DNA of 64,000 bases from Azonexus hydrophilus. GTDB lineage: Bacteria; Pseudomonadota; Gammaproteobacteria; Burkholderiales; Rhodocyclaceae. Below the pieces are notes generated by a model, which was not told the origin of the DNA, ran no database searches, and worked only from the letters and a program-made list of their open reading frames with translations. Each line of letters starts with the position of its first letter. The first letter of the stretch is position 1. Made by a program: the position numbers and the translations under genes. The stretch lies in the NCBI RefSeq assembly GCF_905120355.1, contig NZ_CAJHOB010000010.1, forward strand, positions 53,299 to 117,298, written 5' to 3'. Below are positions 28,982 through 37,738 of this stretch, piece by piece.

Positions 28982-29401
28982 ATGAATACCCCCGCGATTT
29001 CTGCTGTTGTAGCCACAGCCGCCACCACCAGCATCACCCGCAGCGCGACCGGCCTGCATCTGATTGGCGATCTCTATGTCTGTCGCTGTGATCAGCGGCT
29101 GATGCTTGATGCCCCCTACCTGGAAGAGTTTTGCAAGCAAAGCGTCGAAGCAGCGGGGCTGACGACGGTAGGTAGCCTGTTCCACAGCTTTGGGGAAGGT
29201 GATGGCGTGACCGGCGTCGTGGTGCTGGCGGAATCGCATCTTTCCATTCATACCTGGCCCGAAGCGGGTTACGTGACGCTGGATGTTTACGTCTGCAATT
29301 ACTCGACCAACAATCGGCCGAAGGCTGAAAAGCTGTTCGAAACCATTCTGACGGCGTTCAATCCTGCCGATCCGCATCTGCATCGTGTCGAGCGCGCCTG
29401 A
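28982..29401 (+). CDS. speD: S-adenosylmethionine decarboxylase proenzyme (prokaryotic class 1b)
   Basis: Makes decarboxylated AdoMet, the aminopropyl donor for spermidine. The short SpeH-type proenzyme of 139 residues self-cleaves before Ser85 in AESHLSIHTWPE to form the pyruvoyl cofactor; His90 and Cys105 match the processing and catalytic residues of this class. The start at 28982 is supported by AGGGAG upstream; the frame is open to 28910 but without family similarity. The stop overlaps the speE start by one base. Confidence 0.94.
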   Translation: MNTPAISAVVATAATTSITRSATGLHLIGDLYVCRCDQRLMLDAPYLEEFCKQSVEAAGLTTVGSLFHSFGEGDGVTGVVVLAESHLSIHTWPEAGYVTLDVYVCNYSTNNRPKAEKLFETILTAFNPADPHLHRVERA

Positions 29402-30342
29402 TGGGGGCGCCACGCTATGCTGCCGAGCGTCTGACGCCGGATTTCGGTTTTTATCTGCGCGATACGCACACTCTGGCGCGCATCGAGTCGCCCTGGCAGG
29501 AGATCGAGGTCTTCGAGAACCCCCTGTTCGGTCGGGTGATGCGCATTGACGGCTGCTTCATGACGTCCGAGCGTGATGAATTCTTTTATCACGAACCGAT
29601 GGTGCATTTGCCGGCCGTCAGTCAGGGTGGCCCACGCTCCGCCTTGATCGTGGGCGGCGGTGACGGGGGGGCGGCGGAGGAATTGCTCAAATATCGTTCG
29701 CTGCAGCGACTGGTGCTTGCCGAACTGGACGGCGCGGTGATCGAAACCGCGCGCCGCTGGCTACCGGAGATTCATCGCGGTGCTTTTGATGATCCGCGCC
29801 TGGAAATCCGTCTGGGGGATGCACGGCCGCTGATTGAGGCGGGTACGGAACGCTTCGACCAGATCATTCTTGATCTTACCGACCCCTTCGGCCCAGCCAC
29901 CGATCTCTACACCGTCGAGTTTTACGCAGCTTGCCGGCGCGCCTTGAATCCGGGCGGCGTGCTTTCCCTGCATCTGGGGTCGCCAATTCATCGGGCCGGC
30001 GCGATGGCGCGGATTCATGCGTCGCTGACAGCCAATTTCGCCGTGGTGCGTCCCTACCTGCAGTACGTTCCCCTGTACGGCGCCCTGTGGTGCATGGCCA
30101 TGGCCTCCGATACAGTCGATCCACTGGCCCTCACCGCGACGGAAGTGGAGGCGCGTATCGCCGCCAATGCCCTGCGTGATCTGCAGCTGTATAACGGCGC
30201 GACGCACCAGGCCATGTTGGCGCAGCCCAATTTCGTCCGTGCCATCTTTCAGGGCGATGCCGCGCCGATCCGGCGCGGTGAGGTGCTGGCCGATGTTTAC
30301 GATCCGGCACAGATGCCGGCGTTGCAGGTGCGCGAAGTTTGA
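29401..30342 (+). CDS. speE: Spermidine synthase (polyamine aminopropyltransferase)
   Basis: Transfers the aminopropyl group from decarboxylated AdoMet to putrescine. The 313 residues show IVGGGDGGAAEELLKY (AdoMet-type binding loop), AELDGAVIETA and LDLTDPFGPATDLYT (catalytic Asp region). Translationally coupled to speD by a one-base overlap. The last 46 bases overlap the convergent mtfA gene. Confidence 0.95.
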   Translation: MGAPRYAAERLTPDFGFYLRDTHTLARIESPWQEIEVFENPLFGRVMRIDGCFMTSERDEFFYHEPMVHLPAVSQGGPRSALIVGGGDGGAAEELLKYRSLQRLVLAELDGAVIETARRWLPEIHRGAFDDPRLEIRLGDARPLIEAGTERFDQIILDLTDPFGPATDLYTVEFYAACRRALNPGGVLSLHLGSPIHRAGAMARIHASLTANFAVVRPYLQYVPLYGALWCMAMASDTVDPLALTATEVEARIAANALRDLQLYNGATHQAMLAQPNFVRAIFQGDAAPIRRGEVLADVYDPAQMPALQVREV

Positions 30343-31109
30343 TCGCTGGCAAGCTGCTGGCGCGCCAGCGGGTCTTGTCGGTAATAGCGAACGAGGAGCC
30401 GGTAGAGTGCCGGGTACTCCGCCGCCAGAATGTCGGGGGCGCCAAAGAAACACTCGCTGCTGACGGCGAAGAACTCTTCCGGCGCTTCGCTGGCGTAGGG
30501 ATCGATGCGGGTGGTTTCGCCGCCATCAACCCGGGCGCAGAAGTCGCTGTAGGCTGGAATGAAATCCTGCAGCCACGCCTGGCGCGAGAGTCCTTCCGGT
30601 AGCTCGGGGATGCCGTCGGCTTCCCCGTTCAGCATGTCCAGCTTGTGTGCGAACTCGTGAATGACGACGTTGTAGTCCGCGCTCGCCATCGCGGCATCGT
30701 GCCAGGAGATGAGCAGTGGCCCGCCAGCCCAGGCTTCACCGGACAAGACGTCGGCGTATTCGTGTACCACGCCGGCATCGTCCATTTCGCTGCGGGTGAC
30801 GATGAATTCGTCCGGATAGACGACGATGCCGACCCAGTCACGGTAGGCGGCAAGCCCCAACTCCAGGATGGGAAGGCAGCCTTGGGCGGCGATGGCCACG
30901 CAGATGGCATCGTTCAGAACCAAGCCGCCTGCGGCAGAAAACTCCTTGCTGGCAAGGAAGGCTTCGCACAAGGTCTTGAGCCGGGCTTTTTCCTGTTCGC
31001 CAAGTACGCGCAGGAAAGGGTAGCGTTCAATGGTGCTGCACCAGAGCGCCCGGGGAATTGGGCGCGGGGGCTGGCTCAGCCAGCGCGCCAGCCATGCAAA
31101 CATGCCCAT
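30297..31109 (-). CDS. mtfA: Zinc-dependent peptidase MtfA
   Basis: Member of the MtfA (DUF980) family; in Escherichia coli MtfA is a cytosolic aminopeptidase that binds the repressor Mlc. The 270 residues contain VIHEFAHKLDMLNG with the HExxH zinc motif and the downstream FFAVSSECFF with a further acidic ligand. Its start is one base from the stop of the upstream EamA gene, so they form an operon. The 3' end overlaps speE by 46 bases. No mlc or ptsG is in the window. Confidence 0.92.
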   Translation of the reverse strand: MGMFAWLARWLSQPPRPIPRALWCSTIERYPFLRVLGEQEKARLKTLCEAFLASKEFSAAGGLVLNDAICVAIAAQGCLPILELGLAAYRDWVGIVVYPDEFIVTRSEMDDAGVVHEYADVLSGEAWAGGPLLISWHDAAMASADYNVVIHEFAHKLDMLNGEADGIPELPEGLSRQAWLQDFIPAYSDFCARVDGGETTRIDPYASEAPEEFFAVSSECFFGAPDILAAEYPALYRLLVRYYRQDPLARQQLASDQTSRTCNAGICAGS

Positions 31110-31110
31110 C

Positions 31111-31998
31111 TCAGCCTTTGCGCATGGTCAGGAAGATGCCGATGAAAATCAGGCTGATGCCGACGTAGTGAAAGTGCTGCGGCTGTTCTCCGAGGAAGAT
31201 GGCAGAGAGCAGGGTGCCAAAAACCGGCATCAGATGGATGAAGAGGCTGGCCCGACTGGCGCCGACTTCGGCGACACCGCGGTTGTAAAAAATGTAGCCG
31301 ATGAAACTGGGGAAAATTCCGACATAAGCCAGCGCGGCGAGAGATCCTGCGTGTGTGTGAATATGGTGGCCTTGCGCCATTTCCCAGAGATAGGCCGGCA
31401 GGAGAGCCGCCAGGCCAACAGCGGTGAAGGCGGCGAGCAGCAGCATGGCATCAACCCCCGCGGGCCGCCAGGCGAGGCCGATGGTGTAGAGCGCCCACAC
31501 GGTGATCGCCAGCAGCATCCACAAGTCGCCCTGATTGAGATTGAAATTGAGCAGCACGGCAAGCTCGCCACGGGCCACGATGGTCAGTGCCCCCGCCAGT
31601 GAAACCGCGACGCCCAGACAGGCCGGCAGTGACAGACGCTTGCCCAGGACAAGCCAGGCAATGGCCATGGTGGCGACGGGGATGAAGGAATTGAGGAGGA
31701 CGGCATTGGTTGCCGTGGTGGTTTGCAAAGCGAGGTAGGCGAAGGTGTTGTATCCGCCCACCCCAAGCAGGCCAAGAAGGGTCACCGAGCGCCAGGAACG
31801 GCGCAGGAGCGGCCATTGTGTCCTGAAATGCGGTGCGGCCAGGGGTAGGATCAGGAGGAAGGCCAGCAGCCAGCGCCAGAACGCCATGGCCAGCGGCGGC
31901 ACGTCTGCCCGGATGCCGCGCCCGACAACCATATTGCCGGACCAGAAGAGGGCGGTGAGTGTGAGGAGCAGATAAGGGTTTTTCAGCGATTTCATCAT
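31111..31998 (-). CDS. EamA/DMT-family transporter
   Basis: About 295 residues with ten predicted transmembrane helices in two EamA repeats: ALFWSGNMVVGRGIRADVPP with the conserved RW (AFWRWLLAF) in repeat 1 and a second copy ending FIHLMPVFGTLLSAIFLGEQ. Drug/metabolite exporter of unknown substrate. Three starts are possible (GTG 32007, ATG 31998, ATG 31995); ATG 31998 is used because the membrane segment follows directly, but no ribosome-binding site decides it. Confidence 0.88.
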   Translation of the reverse strand: MMKSLKNPYLLLTLTALFWSGNMVVGRGIRADVPPLAMAFWRWLLAFLLILPLAAPHFRTQWPLLRRSWRSVTLLGLLGVGGYNTFAYLALQTTTATNAVLLNSFIPVATMAIAWLVLGKRLSLPACLGVAVSLAGALTIVARGELAVLLNFNLNQGDLWMLLAITVWALYTIGLAWRPAGVDAMLLLAAFTAVGLAALLPAYLWEMAQGHHIHTHAGSLAALAYVGIFPSFIGYIFYNRGVAEVGASRASLFIHLMPVFGTLLSAIFLGEQPQHFHYVGISLIFIGIFLTMRKG

Positions 31999-32045
31999 CG
32001 TCGACACATTATGCCCGAGGCTGCGCAGAGGCAGTCGGCTGTCGG

Positions 32046-32051
32046 TATAAT
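32046..32051 (+). promoter_or_regulatory. Candidate -10 box close to the relA start
   Basis: A perfect TATAAT ends only 6 bases before the relA ATG, with no recognisable ribosome-binding site and no clear -35 box. If used, transcription would start at or next to the ATG. Confidence 0.3.
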
Positions 32052-32057
32052 TACGGC

Positions 32058-34274
32058 ATGGTATCCGTTGTTCATTCTGTCGCCGCCCAGAGCGATTTCG
32101 CGCAATTCTTTTCCGTTCTTTCGGCGGGCCTGACGGCGGCCGAAAGCGAACGGCTGAACGATGCCGTCACCTATGCCTGGGAGATTTATGGCGATCGTCT
32201 GCTGGGGAGCGGCGAGCGGATCTGGTCGCATGCCCTGGGTATGGCGGTGATCATTGCCGGGCTGGAGCTTGATCTCGAATCGCGGGTTGCGGCGCTGCTT
32301 TTTGCCGTGCCGGCGCAGGACGAACATGCCATCGCGCATGTCGAGACGCGTTTTGGTAAACCGGCAGCGCATCTGGTGCAAGGGGTTTATCGTCTCAATC
32401 GCCTGCGCCCGATCAGCAAGGGTTTTGTCGCGGTCGATCTGGAAGCCGGTGAAAGCAATCCAGCGGAAATGCGGGCCCAGATTGAAGTGTTGCGCAAGAT
32501 GCTGCTGGCCATGGTGGAAGACATCCGCGTCGTTCTGTTGCGTCTGGCCAGCCGCACCCAGACGCTGCGTTTCTATGCGTCCAACCCGGATGACCTGCGT
32601 ACCCAGGTGGCGCGTGAGACGCTCGAATTGTATTCGCCGCTGGCCAACCGGCTGGGGGTGTGGGAGTTGAAATGGGAGCTGGAGGATTTGTCCTTCCGTT
32701 TCATCCATCCCGATATTTATCGCTCGATTGCCAAACAGCTCGATGAAAAACGCAGCGAGCGCGAGGAGTTCATCGCCAACGCCGTGACCCGCGTGCGTGA
32801 AGAGCTGGCGGCTTCCGGCATTCATGAAGCTGAAATTTACGGCCGCCCCAAGCACATTTACAGCATCTGGAACAAGATGCGCAAGAAGGGGGTCGAGTTT
32901 TCCGAAGTCTACGATGTGCGGGCGCTGCGCATCATCCTGAAGGACGTCAAGGAGTGCTACACCGCCCTGGGTATCGTGCACAACCTGTGGACGCCGATAC
33001 CCAAGGAATTCGACGATTACATCTCGAATCCCAAGGGTAATAACTACCGCTCCCTGCATACTGCTGTGCACTGCCCGGATGGGCGGAGCCTGGAAATCCA
33101 GATTCGGACCCAGGAGATGCACGGCCATGCCGAACTCGGCGTGGCGGCCCACTGGCGTTACAAGGAAGGCAGCAAGGCACCGGGTGCCGATGCCTACGAT
33201 GAAAAAATCGCCTGGCTGCGGCAGCTCCTGACCTGGAAGAATGAGGTCGCCAGCTCTGACTGGGTGACACACTACAAGCAAGCCGCACTTGATGAAACCA
33301 TCTACGTGATGACTCCGCAGGGGCGCGTGGTCGACCTGCCTTCGGGGTCGACGCCGGTTGATTTCGCTTACCGCGTGCATACCGATCTCGGCCACCGTTG
33401 CCGTGGCGCCAAGGTGGATGGGCAACTGGTACCGCTCAATACGCCCCTGGAAACCGGGCAGCAGGTGGAAATCGTCACGGTCAAGCTGGGTGGCCCCTCG
33501 CGCGACTGGCTCAACCCAACGCTCGGCTACATCCATACCAAGAGTGCCCGCACCAAGGTGCGCAACTGGTTTGCTCATCAGGCACTTGAGGAAACCCTGA
33601 GCGAAGGCAGGGCCCTGATCGCCAAGGAGTTGCAGCGTGCTGGTCAGACCGGCGCCAATATTGACGAACTGGCGCGCAAGATGGAATTTGCCAAGGCCGA
33701 CGATCTCTATATTGCGGCGGCACGCGGTGAGCTGGGGCAACGCCAGTTGCAGCTGGCGCTGCGCGGCGATGCCTCGCTCGAGAATCTGCTGCCGGATACT
33801 GTGCCGACACGTCCACGCAAGCCGGTCGAAGGTAATCAGGGGATCCTGATTGTGGGTGTCGACAAACTTCTGACACAGCTGGCACGTTGCTGCAAGCCTG
33901 CACCGCCCGACGAAATTCTCGGTTTCATCACCCGCGGCAAGGGGATTTCCATTCACCGCGCCGATTGCTCCAATTTTGCCAATCTTGCCGCTCTGCATCC
34001 GGAACGGGTGATCGAAACGGATTGGGGCGAGGAAACTACGGGCGTTTTTGCCTGCGACATTGTGGTGGATGCACATGACCGGCAGGGTTTGTTGCGCGAT
34101 ATCTCCGAGATATTCACTCGTGAAAAGCTGAATGTCATCGGCGTCAATACACAGTCGCGTCAAGGTGAAGCGCACATGAGCTTTACCGTGGAAATCGCCA
34201 ATTTGCGCCAGCTGCAGCGTACCCTGGGCCTGATTCATGACGTGCAGGGCGTGGTCGGGGTGCGGCGGGCCTGA
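32058..34274 (+). CDS. relA: GTP pyrophosphokinase RelA
   Basis: Synthesises (p)ppGpp on stalled ribosomes. The 738 residues comprise an N-terminal region where the hydrolase His-Asp motif is missing (the segment reads LLFAVPAQDEHAI), a synthetase domain (EIYGRPKHIYSIWNKM and SNPKGNNYRSLHTAV), a TGS domain (FAYRVHTDLGHRCRGAKVDG), and C-terminal zinc-finger/helical and ACT domains (LARCCKPAPPDEI, HDRQGLLRDISEIF). Loss of the HD motif points to a synthetase-only RelA; a bifunctional SpoT would be elsewhere. ATG 32058 is the only plausible start. Confidence 0.95.
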   Translation: MVSVVHSVAAQSDFAQFFSVLSAGLTAAESERLNDAVTYAWEIYGDRLLGSGERIWSHALGMAVIIAGLELDLESRVAALLFAVPAQDEHAIAHVETRFGKPAAHLVQGVYRLNRLRPISKGFVAVDLEAGESNPAEMRAQIEVLRKMLLAMVEDIRVVLLRLASRTQTLRFYASNPDDLRTQVARETLELYSPLANRLGVWELKWELEDLSFRFIHPDIYRSIAKQLDEKRSEREEFIANAVTRVREELAASGIHEAEIYGRPKHIYSIWNKMRKKGVEFSEVYDVRALRIILKDVKECYTALGIVHNLWTPIPKEFDDYISNPKGNNYRSLHTAVHCPDGRSLEIQIRTQEMHGHAELGVAAHWRYKEGSKAPGADAYDEKIAWLRQLLTWKNEVASSDWVTHYKQAALDETIYVMTPQGRVVDLPSGSTPVDFAYRVHTDLGHRCRGAKVDGQLVPLNTPLETGQQVEIVTVKLGGPSRDWLNPTLGYIHTKSARTKVRNWFAHQALEETLSEGRALIAKELQRAGQTGANIDELARKMEFAKADDLYIAAARGELGQRQLQLALRGDASLENLLPDTVPTRPRKPVEGNQGILIVGVDKLLTQLARCCKPAPPDEILGFITRGKGISIHRADCSNFANLAALHPERVIETDWGEETTGVFACDIVVDAHDRQGLLRDISEIFTREKLNVIGVNTQSRQGEAHMSFTVEIANLRQLQRTLGLIHDVQGVVGVRRA

Positions 34275-34342
34275 GTTTTGTTGCGCATAGGGGTGCGACA
34301 ATTTGCCGCAAGCTGCGGCCAGCACTGCGTGCCACAATCGAC

Positions 34343-34387
34343 GACGAGAACAGGACGGGGCGTGTTGATCTGGCTCGTCCGTTTTTT
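34343..34387 (+). terminator. Possible terminator after relA
   Basis: GACGAG (34343-34348) can pair with CTCGTC (34374-34379), followed by CGTTTTTTC. The loop is long (25 bases), so this is a weak call. Confidence 0.3.
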
Positions 34388-34404
34388 CTTGTAGAAAGCA
34401 TTCA

Positions 34405-34863
34405 GTGAACAAAAAAATTCTGCTTGATATCGTAGGTGTGTTGTTGATCGTTCTGGTTGTGCTGATCGGTTACAAGCTCTCACCGAGCTTGTTGCCCAAG
34501 GCTGATCTGACAATTGAGCCCGACCCTGCTTGCGATGTGCAGAAAACTCCCTGCAGTGTTGCCGTGCCTGAACTGGGGGTGTTGAAATTTTCCGTCGGCA
34601 CGCAGCCGATTCCGCTGGTCAAGCCTTTTCCTGTGATGGTCGATATGCCCGGCGCGGCAAAGGTGGAAATCGATTTTGCCGGTGTCGACATGGACATGGG
34701 CTACAACCGCCCGCTATTGCAGGAAGCCACAGACGGTGTTTTCAAGGGTGAAGCGACTCTCCCGGTATGTGTCACCGGTCGCATGACCTGGCAGGCAACC
34801 GTCCTGGTGGAAATTGGCCGGACGCGCATTGCCGTGCCTTTCCGCTTCGTGACCGGGGAGTGA
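34405..34863 (+). CDS. Membrane-anchored periplasmic protein of a copper/oxidase assembly set (unknown function)
   Basis: 152 residues with one N-terminal transmembrane anchor (about residues 7-29) and a periplasmic beta-rich domain containing two cysteines (ACDVQKTPC) and a Met-rich DMDMGYNR segment. The start is GTG at 34405. I do not recognise the family with certainty; the architecture and the MDMG-type motif resemble FixH/YtkA-like domains. It is followed 5 bases later by SCO1 and then PCuAC, which suggests a role in cytochrome oxidase copper-site assembly. Confidence 0.6.
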   Translation: MNKKILLDIVGVLLIVLVVLIGYKLSPSLLPKADLTIEPDPACDVQKTPCSVAVPELGVLKFSVGTQPIPLVKPFPVMVDMPGAAKVEIDFAGVDMDMGYNRPLLQEATDGVFKGEATLPVCVTGRMTWQATVLVEIGRTRIAVPFRFVTGE

Positions 34864-34868
34864 CGGCG

Positions 34869-35492
34869 GTGGATAAGCGGTCGGGTGGTCAGGTGAGCGA
34901 GCGTTTCCTCGTCATTCTTGCAGTTTTTGTGGCGGCGCTGATTGCTGCTTTGGCCGTGTTCTGGCATCCCGAGCCACCGCCCGCTGTCCGTCCTTCGAGT
35001 TTGCCTGCTGGGGGAGACTTCAGATTGCAATCAGTCAGCGGCCCGGTTGCCCTCTCCGATTATCAGGGGCGACTGGTCATGCTGTATTTTGGCTACACCT
35101 TCTGTCCGGATATCTGCCCGACAACCTTGGTCACGCTGTCAGAAAGCCTTTCCAGCCTCACCGCCGACGAACGGAAAAAGGTTGCCGTGCTGTTCGTTTC
35201 GGTCGATCCTGAACGCGATACGGTAGCGCACCTGAAAACCTACCTCGACTTCTTTTCTATCGGTGCCGTCGGGTTGACCGGCACGGCCGAGCAAATCGCC
35301 GATGTTGCCCGGCGCTATGGCGTGTTTTATAGCAAGCAGGCGGCTGATTCTGCAACGGGCGCTTACAGCATGGATCATTCCGCCGATACTTTTCTGGTTG
35401 GGCCGGAAGGCCGGGTGCGTGCGCGTATTGCCCATGGTACGCAGCCGGAAGAGGTCGTGGCCATTATTCGTCAGTATTTAAACCCGCAATGA
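34869..35492 (+). CDS. SCO1/SenC-family copper chaperone
   Basis: Membrane-anchored thioredoxin-fold protein that delivers copper to, or reduces, the CuA site of cytochrome c oxidase. The 207 residues have an anchor (about residues 13-31), the copper-binding FCPDICPTT with CxxxC, and the distal His in SMDHSADTFLVGPEG. The GTG at 34869 is chosen because GGGGAG (34856-34861) precedes it; a second GTG at 34893 is possible. Confidence 0.92.
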   Translation: MDKRSGGQVSERFLVILAVFVAALIAALAVFWHPEPPPAVRPSSLPAGGDFRLQSVSGPVALSDYQGRLVMLYFGYTFCPDICPTTLVTLSESLSSLTADERKKVAVLFVSVDPERDTVAHLKTYLDFFSIGAVGLTGTAEQIADVARRYGVFYSKQAADSATGAYSMDHSADTFLVGPEGRVRARIAHGTQPEEVVAIIRQYLNPQ

Positions 35493-35502
35493 GGAGTCTG
35501 TC

Positions 35503-35976
35503 ATGAAACGTCTGAGCATGCTTGTTTCCGGTCTGTTTGTATCGCTCGCGGCTTTCGCCGGTGCTGCAGATCAAGTTGAAGTGCACGAGCCCTACGTGCG
35601 CCTGGCGCCGCCCAACGCCCCGGCCACCGGCGCTTTCATGGTGATCAAGAATACCGGCGACAGCCCGGTCAAGGTGGTGAAGGCGGAAAATCCCACCTCC
35701 AAACTGACCGAACTGCATAACCACATCAACGACAAAGGCGTGATGCGCATGCGTCAGGTACCGTCCATCGACATTCCCGCCAAGGGACAGGCCGAACTCA
35801 AGCCGGGCGGCTTGCACGTGATGCTGATCGAAATGAAAGCACCGTTGCAGGAAGGCCAGATCGTCCCCATCACCCTGGGGTTCGAGGACGGTAGCAGCAA
35901 GCAGGTGGATGCCAAGGTGGTCAACATGATGGCGGGCAAGAGCATGCCGCAACCCGTGCAGCACGGTAAGCACTGA
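35503..35976 (+). CDS. Periplasmic copper chaperone PCuAC
   Basis: PCuAC proteins pass Cu(I) to Sco and CuA sites. The 157 residues begin with a signal peptide (MKRLSMLVSGLFVSLAAFAG) and contain the family copper motif: ELHNHINDKGVMRMR with His and Met ligands and the downstream GGLHVMLIEM with HxM. A His-rich end (QHGKH) may add metal affinity. It is last in the three-gene set and is followed by a strong terminator. Confidence 0.92.
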   Translation: MKRLSMLVSGLFVSLAAFAGAADQVEVHEPYVRLAPPNAPATGAFMVIKNTGDSPVKVVKAENPTSKLTELHNHINDKGVMRMRQVPSIDIPAKGQAELKPGGLHVMLIEMKAPLQEGQIVPITLGFEDGSSKQVDAKVVNMMAGKSMPQPVQHGKH

Positions 35977-35990
35977 ACTCGCTGGCCCAA

Positions 35991-36022
35991 AAAAAACCCG
36001 CAGTCCAAGCTGCGGGTTTTTT
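35991..36022 (+). terminator. Intrinsic terminator after the copper set
   Basis: CCCGCAG (35997-36003) and CTGCGGG (36010-36016) with a 6-base loop, preceded by an A-run and followed by TTTTTT. T-rich on both strands. Confidence 0.88.
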
Positions 36023-36072
36023 GTCGGGGAAACGTGCAGGGCAAGGCGTGTCATGACTCATTCGCCATTACC

Positions 36073-37179
36073 TCATTTGTTACCCTTATATTGAGGTAAT
36101 GGATTACCCTCATTGCCGTTATTGGTCTTCGACCACAAAGCGCCAATGCCACGCCCGGAACAGCCAATGACGCCTAGCTCTTGTTGTTCGCGCAAGACAT
36201 GGCGCACCATGTCCCGGCTAACACCAGGGCAAACCAGTTCGAGTTCGCTAATCTTGAACTCTCCTTTGGCGCGGGAAAGCAGCTGGTTGATGCCGGCGAT
36301 AACCATCTCGCGCTTCGCTCCCCGAGGCGCCTTGATTTCTCCGACACGCTCTACAAAATCGCGGTAAGCCGTCTTTTTGATTGATAGAACGTAGTTGATG
36401 TAGTGCCAAGGGTTGTGCTTCCCCTCATGCCAATCCTTTGAACTCAGCTCAAGGGTTTCGTAATAACGCCCCTTGTTTTGCTCAACAAGACGTTCCAGGC
36501 TGATGTAGCGGCCAGCCTCATAGCCAAGTTGATAGCTTTGCAACAGCCACAGCAGACGAGAAACACGACCATTGCCGTCTCGAAAAGGATGGATGCACAG
36601 AAAGTCCAGATTAAAGGCAGCCAAGGCAATGAGCGGCGGCAACCAGCGTTCCTCAAGGCACTGCTGCCAGTCTGCAATCAGCGTATCCATGGCGTCCTGA
36701 GTTTGCGCCGCAGGAATGGTGCGAAACCGGACACGCTCCGATCCATCCGGATAGCGCTCGATAATGTCGCCATCCCGCTCCTTGTACTTCCCGGCATCCC
36801 AAATCTGGCCGCGCGTCAGCGCGTGCAAGCGGCAGATTGTTTCATTGCAGATAGGCAGTAGAGCGGCATCCTTGTGAATAAGGGTTAGTGCATCACGATA
36901 GCCGCGCACCTCTTCCTCGTCGCGGTCACGAAATAGGGGTTTTGGTGCGACCAAAATATCGCGGACGCGATTCGGATCAATCGTGACGCCCTCGATTCGA
37001 TTCGACGAAACAGCGCTTTCAATGATGGCCGATTCGCGCAGCGCCTTCAGCCGTTGCGGTGATTGCTGAGTGTAGAGTTCCTGTTTGCCTCGATATTCAC
37101 CAAGATCGTTCAAATACCACGCAGTGCTAGCTTCCATAGGGAAGCGATTGAGGGAGAACAGTCGAAGCGTCGAAATCAT
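36073..37179 (-). CDS. Fic-domain AMPylase-type protein (class II, N-terminal inhibitory motif)
   Basis: Fic proteins transfer AMP (or another phosphate-linked group) to target proteins. The 368 residues contain the inhibitory helix motif SNRIEG at residues 59-64 (inhibitory Glu63), the active-site loop HPFRDGNGR with His197, and a C-terminal winged-helix-like region (residues about 300-360). The start at 37179 is supported by GGAGG seven bases upstream; the frame is open a further 42 bases. No antitoxin or partner gene is adjacent, consistent with the self-inhibited class. The target is unknown. Confidence 0.9.
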   Translation of the reverse strand: MISTLRLFSLNRFPMEASTAWYLNDLGEYRGKQELYTQQSPQRLKALRESAIIESAVSSNRIEGVTIDPNRVRDILVAPKPLFRDRDEEEVRGYRDALTLIHKDAALLPICNETICRLHALTRGQIWDAGKYKERDGDIIERYPDGSERVRFRTIPAAQTQDAMDTLIADWQQCLEERWLPPLIALAAFNLDFLCIHPFRDGNGRVSRLLWLLQSYQLGYEAGRYISLERLVEQNKGRYYETLELSSKDWHEGKHNPWHYINYVLSIKKTAYRDFVERVGEIKAPRGAKREMVIAGINQLLSRAKGEFKISELELVCPGVSRDMVRHVLREQQELGVIGCSGRGIGALWSKTNNGNEGNPLPQYKGNK

Positions 37180-37249
37180 CTGCCGGCCTCCATGCGCTGA
37201 CGAACACCACGTGGCTTGCATATAGCCTTTTTATTGGGCCAGACAAAAC

Positions 37250-37729
37250 TCATTCGTCTGTTGCGATCTGCGCCTGCAAATAGTTGGGCAGGCTGATGTC
37301 AGTAATCAGCGATTGCTGGGTTTCCAGCCAGTCAATGGCCTTTTCGCAGTTTTCCAGCAGTTCTTCCAGCAGTTCGCGGCTGACGTAATCCTTGTTTTCC
37401 TCGCACAGGGTGATTGCCTCGATCAACAGCGGGCGCTGGATGTCCTGTTCGTAGGTGAGGTCGCCCTGCAGGCACTCGACCACGTTTTCGCCGATCAGCA
37501 GTTTGCCCAGATTCTGCAGATTGGGTAGCCCTTCCAGAAACAGCACGCGCTCGATCAGTTCGTCGGCTTCCTTCATGACGCGGATCGATTGCTTGTACTG
37601 GTAATCGTTGAGTTTTTCCAGGCCCCAGTTACGGAACATGCGGGCATGCAGGAAATACTGGTTGATTGCTGTCAGCTCGTTTTTCAGCACCTTGTTGAGG
37701 GTGTCGATGATTTTCTTGTCGCCTTTCAT
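37250..37729 (-). CDS. bfr: Bacterioferritin, heme-binding subunit type (degenerate ferroxidase site)
   Basis: 159-residue ferritin four-helix protein of the 24-mer iron store. Counting from Met1, Glu18 and Glu94 of the di-iron centre remain, but positions 51, 54, 127 and 130 are Val, Glu, Cys and Ala instead of Glu, His, Glu and His, so ferroxidase activity is probably lost. Met52, the axial heme ligand, is present. A very good ribosome-binding site (AAGGGAGGG) precedes the start, 9 bases after the partner gene. Likely works as a mixed shell with the neighbouring subunit. Confidence 0.92.
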   Translation of the reverse strand: MKGDKKIIDTLNKVLKNELTAINQYFLHARMFRNWGLEKLNDYQYKQSIRVMKEADELIERVLFLEGLPNLQNLGKLLIGENVVECLQGDLTYEQDIQRPLLIEAITLCEENKDYVSRELLEELLENCEKAIDWLETQQSLITDISLPNYLQAQIATDE

Positions 37730-37738
37730 GTTCCCTCC

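Noticed and set aside
31995..34412. A minus-strand open frame of about 2.4 kb opposite relA
   Set aside because: No family motifs, no ribosome-binding site; complementary to the strongly supported relA coding sequence.
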